Below are positions 37,650 to 50,770 of a DNA stretch of 64,000 nucleotides, in pieces (position 1 is the first letter of the stretch; every line of letters starts with the position of its first letter). The notes under the pieces were generated by a model. That model did not search any database, was not told the DNA's origin, and worked only from the letters and a program-made list of their open reading frames with translations. The DNA lies in NCBI GenBank assembly GCA_001599835.1, contig BCIC01000001.1, positions 3,797,179 to 3,861,178 of the forward strand, read 5' to 3'. The translations under genes were made by a program, and so were the position numbers. The DNA comes from Thermoascus crustaceus. Taxonomy: Eukaryota; Ascomycota; Eurotiomycetes; Eurotiales; Thermoascaceae.

Positions 37650-39462
37650 ACATAATCTACAAGCAAGCAAGACACTCAAGCAAGTAAGACACTCTCTCAA
37701 CCTCTAAAATCTTGCAACTACTGAATCACTATTAGACTCAGTTTTCCATCCAATATGGCATTAAAATAAGCAGATTCAACTGTTAAATTAGAAGATTGCA
37801 TATCTCTTATAGTTAAAGCATATAAAAATAGTTATTTTTAAAAGTATATAAGCAGCAGTAGCATATAATGTTCTATCTTTTATTCTTTTCTATTAAATTA
37901 ATAGTTAAAAAGCACAGAGTAATATATTAGCAAACTGTCAGAAGCTTAGCAATTTTGAAAAGACTTTATTAAAGAAGTAGATTCTAAATATAAATAATTA
38001 TAGTATACTTTTAACTTAAAATATTATATATAAGATAGCCAATTTACTACTATCTTAGTGGAAACCAGATCTATCTACTGACATTAGAAAGAACTGGATC
38101 AGCAACTTTATTAAATAATATAATAATCTTACATTAAAATATACTTATAAATATAATTATTAGTGTATAAAATATAGGAATTTAGAGATTATTAGCTAGT
38201 AGTTTAATCTTATTTAGAATATTATAGTAAAATATAGTATCCTTAAATAAAATATTTATAATTTTGATAAAACTAGCCTTTAAATATAGCTTATACAGTG
38301 AAGGTTATTACTAATATCTTATTATTAAATAAGCTGTGTACAAGCTATACAGCTAGAGAATTGTAAAAGATAACTACTATTAAATATATTAATACTTCTG
38401 GATAAACTACTATTTATAATTATCTTTACTGGAAAGGTTTATCAATTCTAATAGTATTAAGATATACCTTATAATTGGCTGATTGGTCTAAGTGATAATG
38501 AATAGACTAATAATAAGCTTAAGCTATTATGGCTAGAAAAGGTCTTTTATACTGTAGTGCATATACTAGAAAGATATTAGCTTCTAATTCTTGATAACTA
38601 TGCTAGCTATAAATCTGCAGAGTTTAATCTTTTCCACAAGAATTATTAAATTATCTCTCTTTATACGTCTTCTTATTTATCTGATAAACTGCAATCTCTT
38701 AATATTGGCTGCTTTACACTTCTAAAGAAGACATATAGTGTAGAGATAATAAGAAGTATTTAAAATAGTATTTATTATATTAATAATAATAACTTTTTTA
38801 ATCTTTATAAAGAATTATAAAAGCCTTATTATCTAAGAATATCTGCAGTGAATTTAAAGCTTCTAATTTAGTTTCTTTAAATTGTTAAAAAGTGCTAAAT
38901 AAGCTTACTATTAAGAATCTTACTTCTCTAACTACTGCTTATAAATCTGCAGATAATAAATCAATTATAAAAACCTTTATACTACTGTTAAAGTGTAAAA
39001 GCAGATAGAGCTTATTAAGCAGCTTGTTAATTATAACTTTTAAAGTTCTTTAACTAAGACTATTTATTAGCTAGTAAGAGCAGCTAAATCCACTATATAT
39101 AAAATTCTTCTTCTAAATCACAAGGTAAAGAAGCTTTATACAGTAAATAAAAAGTAAAAATAAAAGTATTTAGTCTCTAAATTTTATATTGCTACTAAAA
39201 GTGTTCTAACAGTTTAAAGATTAGCAACTTGCTTAAAAAGCTATATAGATAATAGACTTAGTAGAATTAGTTTTTAAAAGTGTATACTATTATAATGCCG
39301 TAACTGCTATTAAATTATATTAGAACTAGCTACTAATAAATCTAGATAATTCAAAATTCTTTATATTAATTTAATTATGTAGTAGTAAGATTTTATAGTT
39401 TTTAACCCCAGTTAAAATTATGTTTAGCTGTTTTGCTTAGTTGAGTGTCTTGTAAATTATGT
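37650..39462 (+). mobile_element. Pogo-like transposon N (decayed)
   Basis: Body of 1813 bp between TA duplications (37648-37649, 39463-39464). Left end ACATAATCTACAAGCAAGCA; the right end read inward ACATAATTTACAAGACACTC. A decayed plus-strand transposase starts near 37757 with ADSTVKLEDCISLIVKAYKN, related to element E; NFDKTSL stands at the first catalytic position near 38255-38280 and ILDNYASYKSAEFN near 38590-38625. Inserted in element M. Confidence 0.8.
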
Positions 39463-39559
39463 TAATCTTCTGCTTTTTAAACTTAAAATTCTTATTAGTT
39501 TTTAATTTAATTTCTAAAAGCACTTTTAGCATACAATATCTCTTTAATAATATTAAAAA

Positions 39560-40929
39560 AATATATTAAAGAAATTACTGCTTGTAAAGACTTAACTACA
39601 AATTATTACAAATTAATAGATACTGAAGAATCTACATTTTTAGTATAGATTCTTAATCTAAATTAATACAGCTTATCTCTTTAAATATTAATAGTATACT
39701 ATTTGGTATAGTTATTGCTTTCTGTATAGTTATCTTTATCTGAAGCAACTATTAATAAGAAATAGATTAACTGCTATATTAAGTGCTACACAGAACTATA
39801 CTTTAAATATAGCTAACAGTATAATTATTAATAAGCTAAATATAAAGATTTAGAGCTTATTAAAAGATAGTTTAAGTAGTCTTATAATACTATTTAAAAG
39901 TATAGAATTTTAAGTAAGATATCTATAATATAAATAAAACTAGCTTCTAAATATAATTTTAACAGCTAAATTTATCTACAGATCAGAAATATATGAGCTA
40001 TACAAAAGCTATATAATCTGGAAATTACAAATATGATAACTGTAATTATTGCAGTAAATACAGCTAAATAAATTCTATATAAATTATTCTTACAGTAAAG
40101 AATTATTAATCTTAATAATATAAAGCTGTTCTTATATCTACTTTAATTATTAAATAGAAGCTGCTTTTTGCTATTAAAATATCTATATAGCTAGAAAACT
40201 GTAGAGATAATATAGAATAGAGTATTCTATTAGTAAGAAAGATTTTCTATATATCTATTCTACAGTCTATTAACAAGCTTTATCAGCTGCAAATATTTAA
40301 AATAGATTTACTATAACTGGCCTAATTCTACTATTATCTGAGAGAGTGCTTTTAAAGCTTTATATCAAACTAAAAATATTAACACCATCATCAACAGTAT
40401 ATAGTAATTAGTCTTTTAATTTAGAGAAGATATTAGCTAATATATATTAACTTAATCAGCAAAAGAAGTAAATTCAATATTTTCAGAATTATTAAAATTA
40501 AATGTCTTTTTCAATAATGTAGCAGGCAGTAGACAAAATAATTAGAAGTGTAGAGATTATAATATAGAATATTATTCTATTATAATAAGAAGTTAATTAG
40601 CTTTATACTTTAAATTAATATTAAAAAAGAAAGTAAGAAATATTATAACACTTTATTAGATATAAAAAACAGCAACTTAATAAGAAGCAGAATTAACAGA
40701 AGTAGATACAGTTATCTAGATTATATAGTCTTAAAATATAGTAATTATAATAAAGCTAGTTATAATTAGCTTAAATACTCTAATAGATATAGCTCTTTCT
40801 ATATATAGTTAAAGATTTAATTTTATTGTAATTAAAGCTTTAATATCTACTGCATTAGCAGTTGCAATTTTTCTTTAAGAAGCTGAACTGTTCAGTGTCT
40901 CAGACTACTTACTTAGTGTCTAATTACAT
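39560..40929 (+). mobile_element. Truncated pogo-like element O (related to C)
   Basis: Begins inside the transposase (ITACKDLTTNYYKLIDTEES, matching C residues about 48-65). It continues through a NINKTSF-type catalytic stretch near 39930 and an IQNRFTITGLIPLLSERVL-like stretch near 40300-40350, to a right end at TGTCTAATTACAT followed by TA (40930-40931). The 5' end and left inverted repeat are absent. Right end carries two CACT-type units. Ends directly against element P. Confidence 0.65.
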
Positions 40930-43456
40930 TAATATAATCTATAAGTAAATTACATATTTAAGTGAGCTATACACCTATATATTTCTTTATACTTAGTTAA
41001 ATTAATTCAAACTACTACTATACTACTAAAAATGCCTTCTAAGTTAAGAAATTCTATTAAATAAGAAGAAAGAATCTTACTAGCAATTTCTGCATTATAA
41101 AAAAAGAAATTCACTATATATAACAAGCAGCATATATTTATATAGTATCTGAATTAACTCCATAAGACTGGCTTTATAGCAGTGTTTATCAGACTAAGTA
41201 ACATTAATTTATATAAATTAACAAAAAATAAAGAAATTACTTATATAATAGATATTATCTCTAAATTAATATAGAGCAGCTTTCTAACCATTTTATATTT
41301 AAGATATGGCCAATATTCTACTATTAAAGTGTGGTTCTGCAGATATTTAATCTATTAGCAAGAACTGAATATACAATTTTATTAAAAATAGTATAATAAT
41401 CTAAAAAAAGATATTCCAAATAATACAATTACTAGTATACTAAATATAAGAATTTAAAGATTATTATGAAGTGGTTTAATTATATATAAATCACTATTAT
41501 ATAATATAGAATTGTATATAAAAATATCTACAACTTTAATAAGATAGATATATAATAGATCTAGTTACTACTGCTAAAGTAGTTACTAGAGCTAAAATAA
41601 TTAGCTGACTCTTTCTTATAACATAATTAATCACTGAGCAAAACAGATCACTGAGTAAAACACTCCACCAAACTATATAATGTGCTTATCAACTTCAACC
41701 ACCAAAATGCCATGCAAAACAGCAGATTCAGCAGTTCATCAAAAGAGCCATATCTTGCTTGCAATTAAAGCTTTTAATAATGGTCAATTTAAAAGCATAT
41801 AGGCTGCTGCACAGGCATATAATGTGCTATATTCAACACTCTACCACTACCTACACAGGTGTACTGCACATATAGATACAACATTAAACAGCAAAAAGCT
41901 CACTATCACTAAAGAATCTATGCTTGTTAAATAGATATTATTGATAAACTAACAGAGACTACTATCACAAATTATTATTGTACAAGATATGGCCAGTCTA
42001 TTACTATCTAGCTGGTTAAATGCACCAGCTACTGTTAGCTAATATTAGGTCTGAAGATTTATTAATTACTATTATAAGCTTAAATCCAAATATAGCTGCA
42101 GATACAATTATTAATAGACTCTATATAAGAATTTAAAGCTTATTAAAGAGTAGTTTCAGTGTATTCTGGAGGCTGTACAAAAATATAATATTACTAAATA
42201 GAATATATATAACTTTAATAAGACTAACTTTTTAATAAGCATAATATTAACAGCAAAGATTATTACTAGCTCTGAATCTAGAGGCCAGCCTAAAGTAATA
42301 CAATCAGAGAATCAAGAATAGGTGACTGTGATTAAGGCAATTAATGCAGCTGGCTGGGCCCTACCCTTAATAATTATCTTTGCTGGCAAGAATTATCAAT
42401 CTAATTGATATTCAGATCTACTAAAGAGCTGGGCAATTAGAACTAGCAATAATGGATAGACTATCAATAAGCTAGAGATGCTTTAGCTAAGAAATGTCTT
42501 TAATAAGCATATTAAAGCTTGTACAGCAGGCAGATATTATCTGCTAATTCTTGATAGCTATAGCAGCCATATATCTGCTAAATTTAATTAATTCTGCACT
42601 AAGAATATGATTATTCCTCTATATTTACTATTATATTCTTCACATCTATTATAACCATTTAATATTGCCTGCTTTGGGCCATTAAAATATGCATATAGGC
42701 AGCAAACCCAGATCTATATACAGTATGGCATCAATTATATTAATAAGGAGGATTTTATCACTATCTATTAATAAGTATATCTGTAAGCTCTGACTGCATC
42801 TAATATATGCAGTGGATTTGCTGCATCAGGCCTGATTCTATATAAACTAGAGCAGGTGCTTGACCAGCTTTATATTCAATTGAAAACATCTACACTACCA
42901 GGCATATTCTATAGCAATCAGTTATCTAGCTGAACTGCTAAGACACTAAAGAATGCTAGAGAGCTTAAGAAGCAGTTAGAGCTAATTAAGCATTTTTAGC
43001 AGCAGTATACACAGAGTTCTTCCAGTCTAATTAGTTAAGCAGTTGATCAAGTAGTTAAAAGCTGCTAAATTATAATAAATAATGCAGTGCTTTTAAAGCA
43101 TAAAATTAAGTAGCTATATATAGTTAATCAATATTAAAAATATAAGTAAGAGATAGCTAGATTCTATATTACTATTAGAGGGATTTTAACTGCTGAAGAA
43201 GGCCAGCAGCTTACTCAGCAAGCTGCAGAATTGCAGGCAGAGGCAGCTGATCAAGCTGATATGCAGTCTAGAAGATGTGCACTACTACAGTGCAGCAACT
43301 GCAATATTTAAAGTTATACTAGAGTCAGCTGCTCTAGTAAATAGGCAATTATTTTACATATAAATAGCTTCAATTTAGAGATAGTGTAGTAAGATAATTA
43401 GATATCTAATAATAATAGTGTTGGTGGGTGTTTTGCTTAGTGATCTGTTTTGCTTA

Positions 43457-45288
43457 ATGTAATCCACTACTGAGCTGTGCGGACCACTGAGCTGCGCAGC
43501 CACCACCTCAGCCACCCCCTATCATCAGATTTATTGCAATTTACCAACACACCATGTCATGGCTGATATATCAAAAGAAGGGTGTATGCAATTAGCACTT
43601 GAAGCCTATAAGAAAGGTCTTTTTTCATCAAAAACTGCAGCTGTTAAAGCTTTTGATATGCCTCCAAGAACCTTTATTATATATATTAATGGGACTACTG
43701 CTTGCAAAAATTCAACTGCAAATTATCATAAATTAATAGATACTGAAGAATCTATACTTTTAGCATGGATTCTTAATATAGACTAATATAATTTATCTTT
43801 ATAAATATCAACAGTACACTATCTAGCACAATTATTACTTTCTATATAATTATCTTTATCTTAAGAAGCTTCTATTGGGGAGAACTGGGTAAATCAGTTT
43901 ATTAAGTGTTATAAAGAACTTTGCTCTAAATATAGCTAAAAGTATGATTATTAGCAAGCTAAATGTGAAGATTAAGAGCTTATTAAGGGCTGATTTACAC
44001 AGTTTTATGATGCTATTTAGAAGTATGGGATCCTTAAGCAAGATATCTATAATATAGATAAGACTGGCTTTTAAATAAATATGATATCAACTGCCAAAGT
44101 TGTCTGCAGTTCAGAGACAAAAGAAAGTTATACAAAGATTATATAATCTAGAAACTGTAAATAGATTACTACAATTATAGTAGTGAATATAATTAGATAA
44201 ATCTTATCTTTACAGATTATTCTTGCTATAAAGAATTATTAATCTTAATGGTATAAGATTGTCCTAAAGAATTACTGAATCAGCATCAGTGAGAATGGCT
44301 AGACAAATAATAAATTAGGCCTTAAATGGCTTCAAGAGATATTTGAAAAGTATATAGCTTCTCATACTGTTAGAAGATATTATCTTTTAATTCTGAATGG
44401 TCACAGCAGTTATACTATAGCAGGATTTAATAAATTCTACACAGAAAGGAATATTATTTCTTTATATCTATCACTGTATTTATCACATCTGCTTCAGCCA
44501 CTTAATGTAAGCTGCTTCTTATCACTGAAGCACCTTTATGGCTAGAAGACTGAGAAGATAATGCAGAATAGAATCCATTTAATTGATAAGGAAGACTTCC
44601 TCTATATCTATCCTACAGTCTATCAATATGCTTTATCCTTATCAAATATTTAAAGCAGGTTTGCAGCAACTAACCTGATTTTATTATTATCTAAAAGAGT
44701 GCTTTTAGAGCTTTATATCCAGTTGAAAATATTAATATTATCTTCTACAGTATATAGCAATCAATCTTTTAATGGCCCAGATAAAACTTCAGCTAATATA
44801 TATTAACTAGATTAGTAAAAGAAGTAAATTCAATATCTTCAAAGTTATTAAACAGTGTCTTCTTTCATACTAGAATAGATAGTTAATAAGATAATTAAAA
44901 ATACAAAGATTATTATACAGAATGCTATCCTATTATAGTAAGAAGTTAATCAATTTTATATAGTAAATTAGTATCTAAAAAGGAAGTAAGAGATATTAAG
45001 ATACTTTATAGCAACTGATAATAGCTTAATAGATACTGAAAAACAGTAAAAAGCTTAAGAGCATAAAAAGCAACTACAGGAATCATCTAGACCACAGACT
45101 TAAAGGCCATCAAGATACAGTAATTGCAATTAAATAGACTATAATTAGCTTAAATATCCTAGTAAATAGTCTCCTTCTTTATATAGTTAAATTTATTAAA
45201 TTTGGTTGTAAAATGCTTCAAAATTTACAGTTGTATTGGTGGTTGAATTTTTTTCTTGGGGACCGCACAGCTCAGTGGTGGATTACAT
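43457..45288 (+). mobile_element. Pogo-like transposon D (second copy of the C family)
   Basis: Body of 1832 bp between TA duplications (43455-43456, 45289-45290), inserted in the right terminus of element E. Same ends and transposase as C (MADISKEGCMQLALEAYKKG at 43559). It is 17 bp shorter because its right end has lost one terminal repeat unit. More decayed than C: for example the zinc-knuckle first Cys and the His read Tyr, and several Gln codons are stops. Confidence 0.88.
43559..43786 (+). pseudogene. Transposase N-terminal fragment of element D
   Basis: 75 residues, homologous to the C fragment at 31592-31819 over the whole length; differences are mostly C-to-T or G-to-A (for example GCCAAAG in C is GTTAAAG in D). 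Confidence 0.8.
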
Positions 45289-47511
45289 TAGTGATCTGTT
45301 TTGCTTAGTGATTGATTATATTACAGCTAGATAATTAGAAATAGATTACTTCTATTAAGTATATTAACTCTAGAGAATAGATTCTACCATCTTGTATTAT
45401 CTTTAAGAGGAAAGTCTATATTTAGAGTTAATATAAAGATAAGGTCTTACCACATAACTGAAGAATTAAAGTTAGTGATAATAAATAGACTACTAATAAT
45501 ATTAGATTATAGTAGGCTGAAAATTATTTTTATTTCTACTACTAAAACTTGTATAGCTAGAAAATATTGTCTTTTAATTCTTAATAGCTATAGAAGTTAT
45601 TTAATTTCTTAATTTAATCAGATATATAGTAAGAATAATATTATACTAATCTATATATTAGTATATTTATTATATCTTTTGCAATTTCTTAATATTAGCT
45701 ATTTTGTGTCTTTAAAGTGTGTATACAGGCACTAAGTTAAAAATAAGATATAGCTTAATTTTAACTATATTAATAAATTTAACTTTTTTAAGGCATATCT
45801 ACAAGCCTATACAGAGGTCTTTAGATTAGATACTATTAAGAATGCCTTTGCAGCTACTAGTCTGATTTTATTTAATTTAGAAAGAATGTCTAAGCAGCTT
45901 AATATATAGCTTAAGACCTATACTATTAGGCAGTTAATTCACTAATTCTGCATTAAAAATTTCTTATAATCTTAACTAACTGCAGAAGCAGGTATTTAGA
46001 AAGCTTCTAAAACATTATATATAGAGTTCTTCAAGTCTGATAAATACTATGTTAAACTAGCTTATTAAGAGATATAAAATAGCAATAGTGCTATTCTTCT
46101 TGTTAAAGAAAATCAGAATCTATAAGCTGCATATAAGAAACAACAGCAAAAAGAAAAATAATCTAATTAGCAGATAGCTTATACAGAGTCTTTCTATTTA
46201 AAAAGTCTAGAAGCTTATATAATATAAAAATAAGATTTAAAGAATTTAAGAGGCTCTACTAGTTAAATTAATATTATTTATAGTTTAGTACTCTGTATAA
46301 GTAAGTACTATTATAATACAGTAATTATTATATTATAAAATATAAAAGATTGTAATATTTTAATTGCAGTAGTAACTAGTTTTTATACAGAAATATATTT
46401 TTTTTATATTTAAAAATAGGCCTACTTTTAGTTATAGCTAGGATTGTATAGAAGGTGTGTTGCTTGCTTAAATATATAGCTTACTTGTAAATTATATTAA
46501 TATAATTAACTACTAAGCAACAAATACTACTAAGCAATAAATTTTTGCTACACTTACTATAATTTTAAAGCTTTTTAACTACTAATACAATTAATATAAT
46601 TAGACACCAAGCAGACTAGAACATTAAGCAGGCCACTAACTAATATCTATTATATTAAATATCTAGTTATTTTACTATAGCACTCTCTAAATTAAAGCTA
46701 TATATATATATAAAATAATTGCCTATCTGTTTGAGCAGCTGACTCTAGTATAATCTTGAATATTGCAGTTGCTGCATTATATATAAGTAGTGCACATTTT
46801 CTAGACTATTTATTATCTTTCTCTACTCTCTCTAACTGTATCTGAGCAGCTTGCTGAGCAAGCTGCTAACTTTCTTCAGCAGTTAAAATACTCTCTATAG
46901 TAATATAGAATCTAGTTATCTCTTATTTATATTTTTAACATTAATTTACTATATATAGTTACTTAATTTTATGCTCTAAAAGCACTATATTATTTATTAT
47001 AATTTAGCAGCTTTTGACTACTTGGTTATCTGCTTTACTAATTGAGCTAGAAGAACTGTATATAATGTATTCCACAAGCAAGCCGCCACCACAAGCAAGC
47101 TGCCACCTCTGCTCCTGATTCCACCTTCAGGCAAGATTTTAGGGCCTTTATCAACCAAATAATTGCATTTCTATATAAAAACTAATTAGAAACTTAATTA
47201 GGATATTACAATTATCTATATCCTAGATTATGATAGTCACTGCAGTGTGGTGGCACTTATATATATAATCCAACTGCAGAAAGAGCTGGATCTATAGGAA
47301 TAGTATCCTAAGCTTTATAAATCTTATTCTTATGCTGGAATTGCTCTAGGCCTTCCTGAATAGTAAAGCCCTCTACAGTAGCTAGCTGCCTAGTAGAGCA
47401 CTTTTGTTTTTGAAGCTGCTTCTCATTAGAAGTATGTAATTTGTGTATTTCTTTATGTGCAAGAATAAGCTCATTAAGATGCAATTCATAACCCTTAATA
47501 AGCTTATCTAA

Positions 47512-47916
47512 TCATATTTCTAGTGAAGATGAAGAGCTCTGTGTATGTGCTCTAAGCAGCTTTTTTACTGCAGATGCCTGCTTCTCTAGCTGCCTAGCAG
47601 TATAGGGTGTTTTAGGTGCTGAATTGGTTGAGCAACTAGGTGGTGGTGTAGGGGTCTTTAGTTGAATATTCAACTGACTGAGCACCCTATCTGGATCAAA
47701 TGGAACTAGGCCAGTGTCTGCAAAGCTATTCTGAATAGTTTCTGCTTTAAAAGCACTCTTATAAGCTTTTAAAAAGGCCTCTAGGAAATTAAGCTTATCA
47801 ATATAATTAATTCCTAAGTGCATTTTCTTTTCCACTAAGCTTCCATACATCTTTTTTAAAGGCACAAAACAGCCTATATCTAAAGGCTGGAGCTTGTGGG
47901 AAGAATGCACTGGCAT
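47512..47916 (-). pseudogene. Transposase C-terminal fragment of element F
   Basis: 134 residues open on the minus strand, beginning MPVHSSHKLQPLDIGCFVPL and ending Ser-rich (SSSSSLEI). The HKLQPLDIGCFVPLK stretch is the conserved segment around the final catalytic acidic residue of DDE_1/pogo transposases. Longest readable transposase segment in the block. Confidence 0.85.
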
Positions 47917-48647
47917 ACAGATAGGAATGATATGATTCTCACTGCATATTTGATTGAATTGGGGTGTGAGATGGTTGTTATGGCCATCAAGAACTAGGAG
48001 ATGATATTTCCCAGTTATACAGCTAGTAGTAGTGGGAATAAAGAGATTTTTAAGCCAGTGAAGGCCTATCTCATTAGTAGTCCATCCATTAGGACTAATT
48101 TCAATTCTCCAATCATGTGGGAGCTTCTGATCTTGATACCAACCCTCTATATGGACCTTTCCTTTGAAGATAATGCATGGAGGAAGCGCCCATCCANTAG
48201 AGTTGATACATTCAATAGAAGTAACCCATTCTTAATTACCTGGCTGTATAAGAGAGCCTTTCCCATAGTAATCAGCTCTAGTAACTACTTGAGCAGTAGC
48301 TACTAGACTTATAGTGAAGCCAGTTTTATCAAAATTGTAGATATCCTCTATTACAATTCTATGCTGTATTATAGTGATTTGTACACAAACAAATCACTCC
48401 CTAATAGCTTTAGGGTCTTCATATTTAGCACATTAATAATCATATCATCAAGAATAGCAGGTTTTTACTTTATCATATTGTTTGATAAAGTTAGAGACCC
48501 AGTTCTCTCCAACTGATTGAATAGGTGTAGCACTGCACTCAGCAAGAAGAATATTAGCCATTTCTTATATATAGGATGGTTGGGGAGGCACTCCACATTA
48601 ATCTAAAGGTAGAATCCATTGTATAAGCAATTCTTCTTTATTTTGGG

Positions 48648-48851
48648 TTATTTTATGGCTATTGGTGTGTGTATCTTTGCAGTAATTGCTGTCATAAAAT
48701 TAGTTATGTAAAGTTGAGCATGGTATATTATATACACATACAGCTTTAGCAATTTGGGTAATTTGCTTATTTTTATAGCAGAAATTACTAATAGGATCCT
48801 TCCCTCCTGTTCTGCTGAATTTTTTGAATTTTGATGTGCTTTTGGAGGCAT
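48648..48851 (-). pseudogene. Transposase N-terminal fragment of element F
   Basis: 67 residues starting MPPKAHQNSKNSAEQEGRIL, the helix-turn-helix end of the protein; the frame then breaks. Same N-terminal type as elements Q and P. Confidence 0.65.
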
Positions 48852-50770
48852 GGTTGGTGGTTGAAATAAGTGAGACCTTTGACACGGTCAAAAATGTGCT
48901 GAAGTGGCGGCTCACTTGTGGTGGCGGCTTGCTTGTGGAATACGTTATGCTATTATCAGAGATGCTTAATAAGCTTTGTCTGCTTCTTCAGCTTTCTAGC
49001 ATTCTTTAGTGTCTCAGCAGTCCAGCTAGATAATTAATTACTATAAAATGTGCCTGATAGAGTAGATGTTTTCAACTGCATATAAAGCTGGTTAAGTATC
49101 TGCTCTAATTTATATAGAACCAGGCCTTCTGCAGTAAATCTACTGCATATATTAGATGCTGTTAGAGCATGCAGATATACTTATTAGTAGATTGTAATAA
49201 AATCTTGTTAATATAATTGATGCTATACTGCATATAGATCTGTGTTTTCTGCCTATATATACATTTTAATGGGCCAAAGCAGGCAATATCAAGTGGCTAT
49301 AATAGATATAATAAATATTGTGGAAGATATAGAGAAATAATTATATTCTCAGTATAGAATTAATTAAATTTAGCAGATACATAGCTACTATAGCTATCAA
49401 GAATTAGCAGACAATACTCTCTGCTATACAGACTTTAATATATTTATTAAAAACATTCTTCAGCTAACACATTTTAAGCTTATCAGTGGTTCAGCCATTT
49501 CTACTAGTTCTAATTGTTCAGTTCTTTGGCAGTTCTGAATACTAATTAGGTTGGTGATTCTAGGCTGCAAAGATAATCATTAAAAGCAGAGCCTAGTCAG
49601 CTAAATTAACTTTTTTGATTATAGTTATCTATTCTTAATTCTCTGGTTGAATTGCTCTAAACTAGCCTCTTATTTTAAAGTTAATAACAATCTTTGTAGT
49701 TGCTATTATTTTTATTAAAAAGCTAGTCTTATTAAAGTTATAGATATTCTGTTTAGTAATACTAAATTACTATATAATCTTAAGAATATGCTAAAGTTAC
49801 TCTCTGATAACCTTTAAATTCTTATATAGAGTCTGTTAATAATTATATCTGTAGCTGTATTTTGATTTAAGCTTATTATGGCAGTTAACAAATTGTTATA
49901 TTTATTTCTTGCTAAGAGGGCTTAGAGATTTTAATCAGCTTAATAGTAGAAGACTGGCCATATCTTATACAGTGCTAATTCTTGGTGGTAGACCTTATTA
50001 GTTTATAGATAAGATCCATTTTATAAGTGTAGATTCTTCAGTTGTAGTAAGTTTTCAACTATTTAGCTCTGCATTAATGTGTGCAGAACACCCATATATA
50101 CAGTAGGTCAATATAGATTACTTCATATTATATGCTTTTGCAGCCACTTAAATACTTTTTATTTAATCTGATTGAATTGCTTTAATGGCAAGCAAGATAC
50201 AGTCCTCTTGCTGAACTGCTGAATCTGCTTATTTTGCTTGTTTTGAAGGCATATTTGTAGTTAAAGTTGATGAATATATTGCATTAGTTAGTTATATAGC
50301 CCACTTGGTGTTCTGGCCCACATAGTGTCTGATTACATTAAATTAAACTATCTAGTAGTTAAATATATAGCTATTTATTAAAATATTTATAAAATCTGTA
50401 CTATCTTATATAGAAACTTTAGCTAAATTAAAAAGTTTTATCTGTATCTAGCAGTCTTTTAATAAGAACTTTCTCTTTAAGAGCTATTAATTTATAGCTA
50501 TTAATGTGTATTTCTATGTATAATTTTCTTTAAGCTAATAGTAAAGTAGTCTTAAATGTACTAAATATCTTAGCAGCTTTTAATTTTAATTTAAATTTTT
50601 ACATTTTATAAGCAGAAATAGCTATTTGTATATAATTTTCTTAAAATAGAGACATTTTGTATAAAAATAGTAAAGAAAATAATATATTAATAAATATTAA
50701 TTTGAATATTCTAATGGGTGTGGCAAAAAATTTATTAGTTGTATTTATCACTCAGCTGTGAATTATGTTA

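Larger units (their letters stand above)
35912..39500 (+). mobile_element. Pogo-like transposon M (H family), interrupted by a TRIM and by element N
   Basis: Starts after TA (35910-35911), inserted in the continuation of element Q. Its left end ATATAAT is split after seven bases by the TRIM at 35919-36392 and resumes TAACTACTAAG. Decayed transposase in plus orientation, with the catalytic region near 37300 and a SSYLTAEF-like remnant near 37300-37320. Element N is inserted at 37650. After N, only a short H-family stretch is recognisable before sequence of element O type takes over, so the right end is missing. Right boundary approximate. Confidence 0.65.
41621..45321 (+). mobile_element. Pogo-like transposon E, interrupted by D
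   Basis: Flanked by TA (41619-41620, 45322-45323). Left end ACATAATTAATCACTGAGCA; right end read inward ATATAATCAATCACTAAGCA. Transposase start at 41707 (MPCKTADSAVHQKSHILLAI), decayed; IYNFNKTNFLIS near 42205 at the first catalytic position, LLILDSYSSHISAKFN near 42540-42590 (second catalytic region with Asp retained), FAASGLILY near 42820, and CSNCNI near 43290 as remains of the zinc knuckle. About 1.87 kb without D. Its right terminus has three 17-bp units against two on the left. Confidence 0.85.
40932..46497 (+). mobile_element. Pogo-like transposon P, interrupted by E (which contains D)
   Basis: Ends match when read inward: ATATAATCTATAAGTAAATT on the left, ATATAATTTACAAGTAAGCT on the right, with TA on each side (40930-40931, 46498-46499). 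Decayed transposase start near 41032 (MPSKLRNSIK, then EERILLAISAL) resembles element F. After the E insertion (41621-45321) the homologous reading resumes: YCLLILNSYRSYL near 45560-45600, LQFLNISYF near 45680, and IKNAFAATSLILFNLERM near 45835-45890. Removing E with its TA leaves about 1.86 kb, the usual size. Confidence 0.8.
47065..48945 (-). mobile_element. Pogo-like transposon F, the least decayed copy
   Basis: Body of 1881 bp between TA duplications (47063-47064, 48946-48947). Ends ATGTATTCCACAAGCAAGCC (left) and, read inward, ACGTATTCCACAAGCAAGCC (right). Base composition is visibly closer to normal DNA than its surroundings. Minus-strand transposase: start at 48851 (MPPKAHQNSKNSAEQEGRIL) and an open stretch 47916-47512 covering the C-terminal catalytic part (LQPLDIGCFVPLKKMYG, NSFADTGLVPFDPDRVLSQL). 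A few stops in between show it is dead. It contains one N at 48196. Innermost element of the H-G-F nest. Confidence 0.88.
46594..50338 (-). mobile_element. Pogo-like transposon G (E-related), interrupted by F
   Basis: Flanked by TA (46592-46593, 50339-50340). Left end ATATAATTAGACACCAAGCA; right end read inward ATGTAATCAGACACTATGTG. Transposase on the minus strand starts near 50253 (MPSKQAK, then ADSAVQQEDCILLAIKAI) and is homologous to element E. F is inserted at 47065. Without F about 1.86 kb. Decayed but still alignable to E throughout. Confidence 0.8.
46500..50768 (-). mobile_element. Pogo-like element H (internally deleted), interrupted by G (which contains F)
   Basis: Ends ATATAATTAACTACTAAGCA (left) and, read inward, ACATAATTCACAGCTGAGTG (right), flanked by TA (46498-46499, shared with P; 50769-50770). 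Without G and its TA only about 522 bp remain: the ~130 bp next to the left end matches element I, then the sequence jumps to the transposase N-terminal side on the right. This is a non-autonomous deletion derivative of the 1846-bp I type. G is inserted at 46594. Confidence 0.75.

Noticed and set aside
48001..48306. 101-residue plus-strand frame containing an ambiguous residue
   Set aside because: Antisense to the decayed transposase of element F; the ambiguity is the N at 48196.
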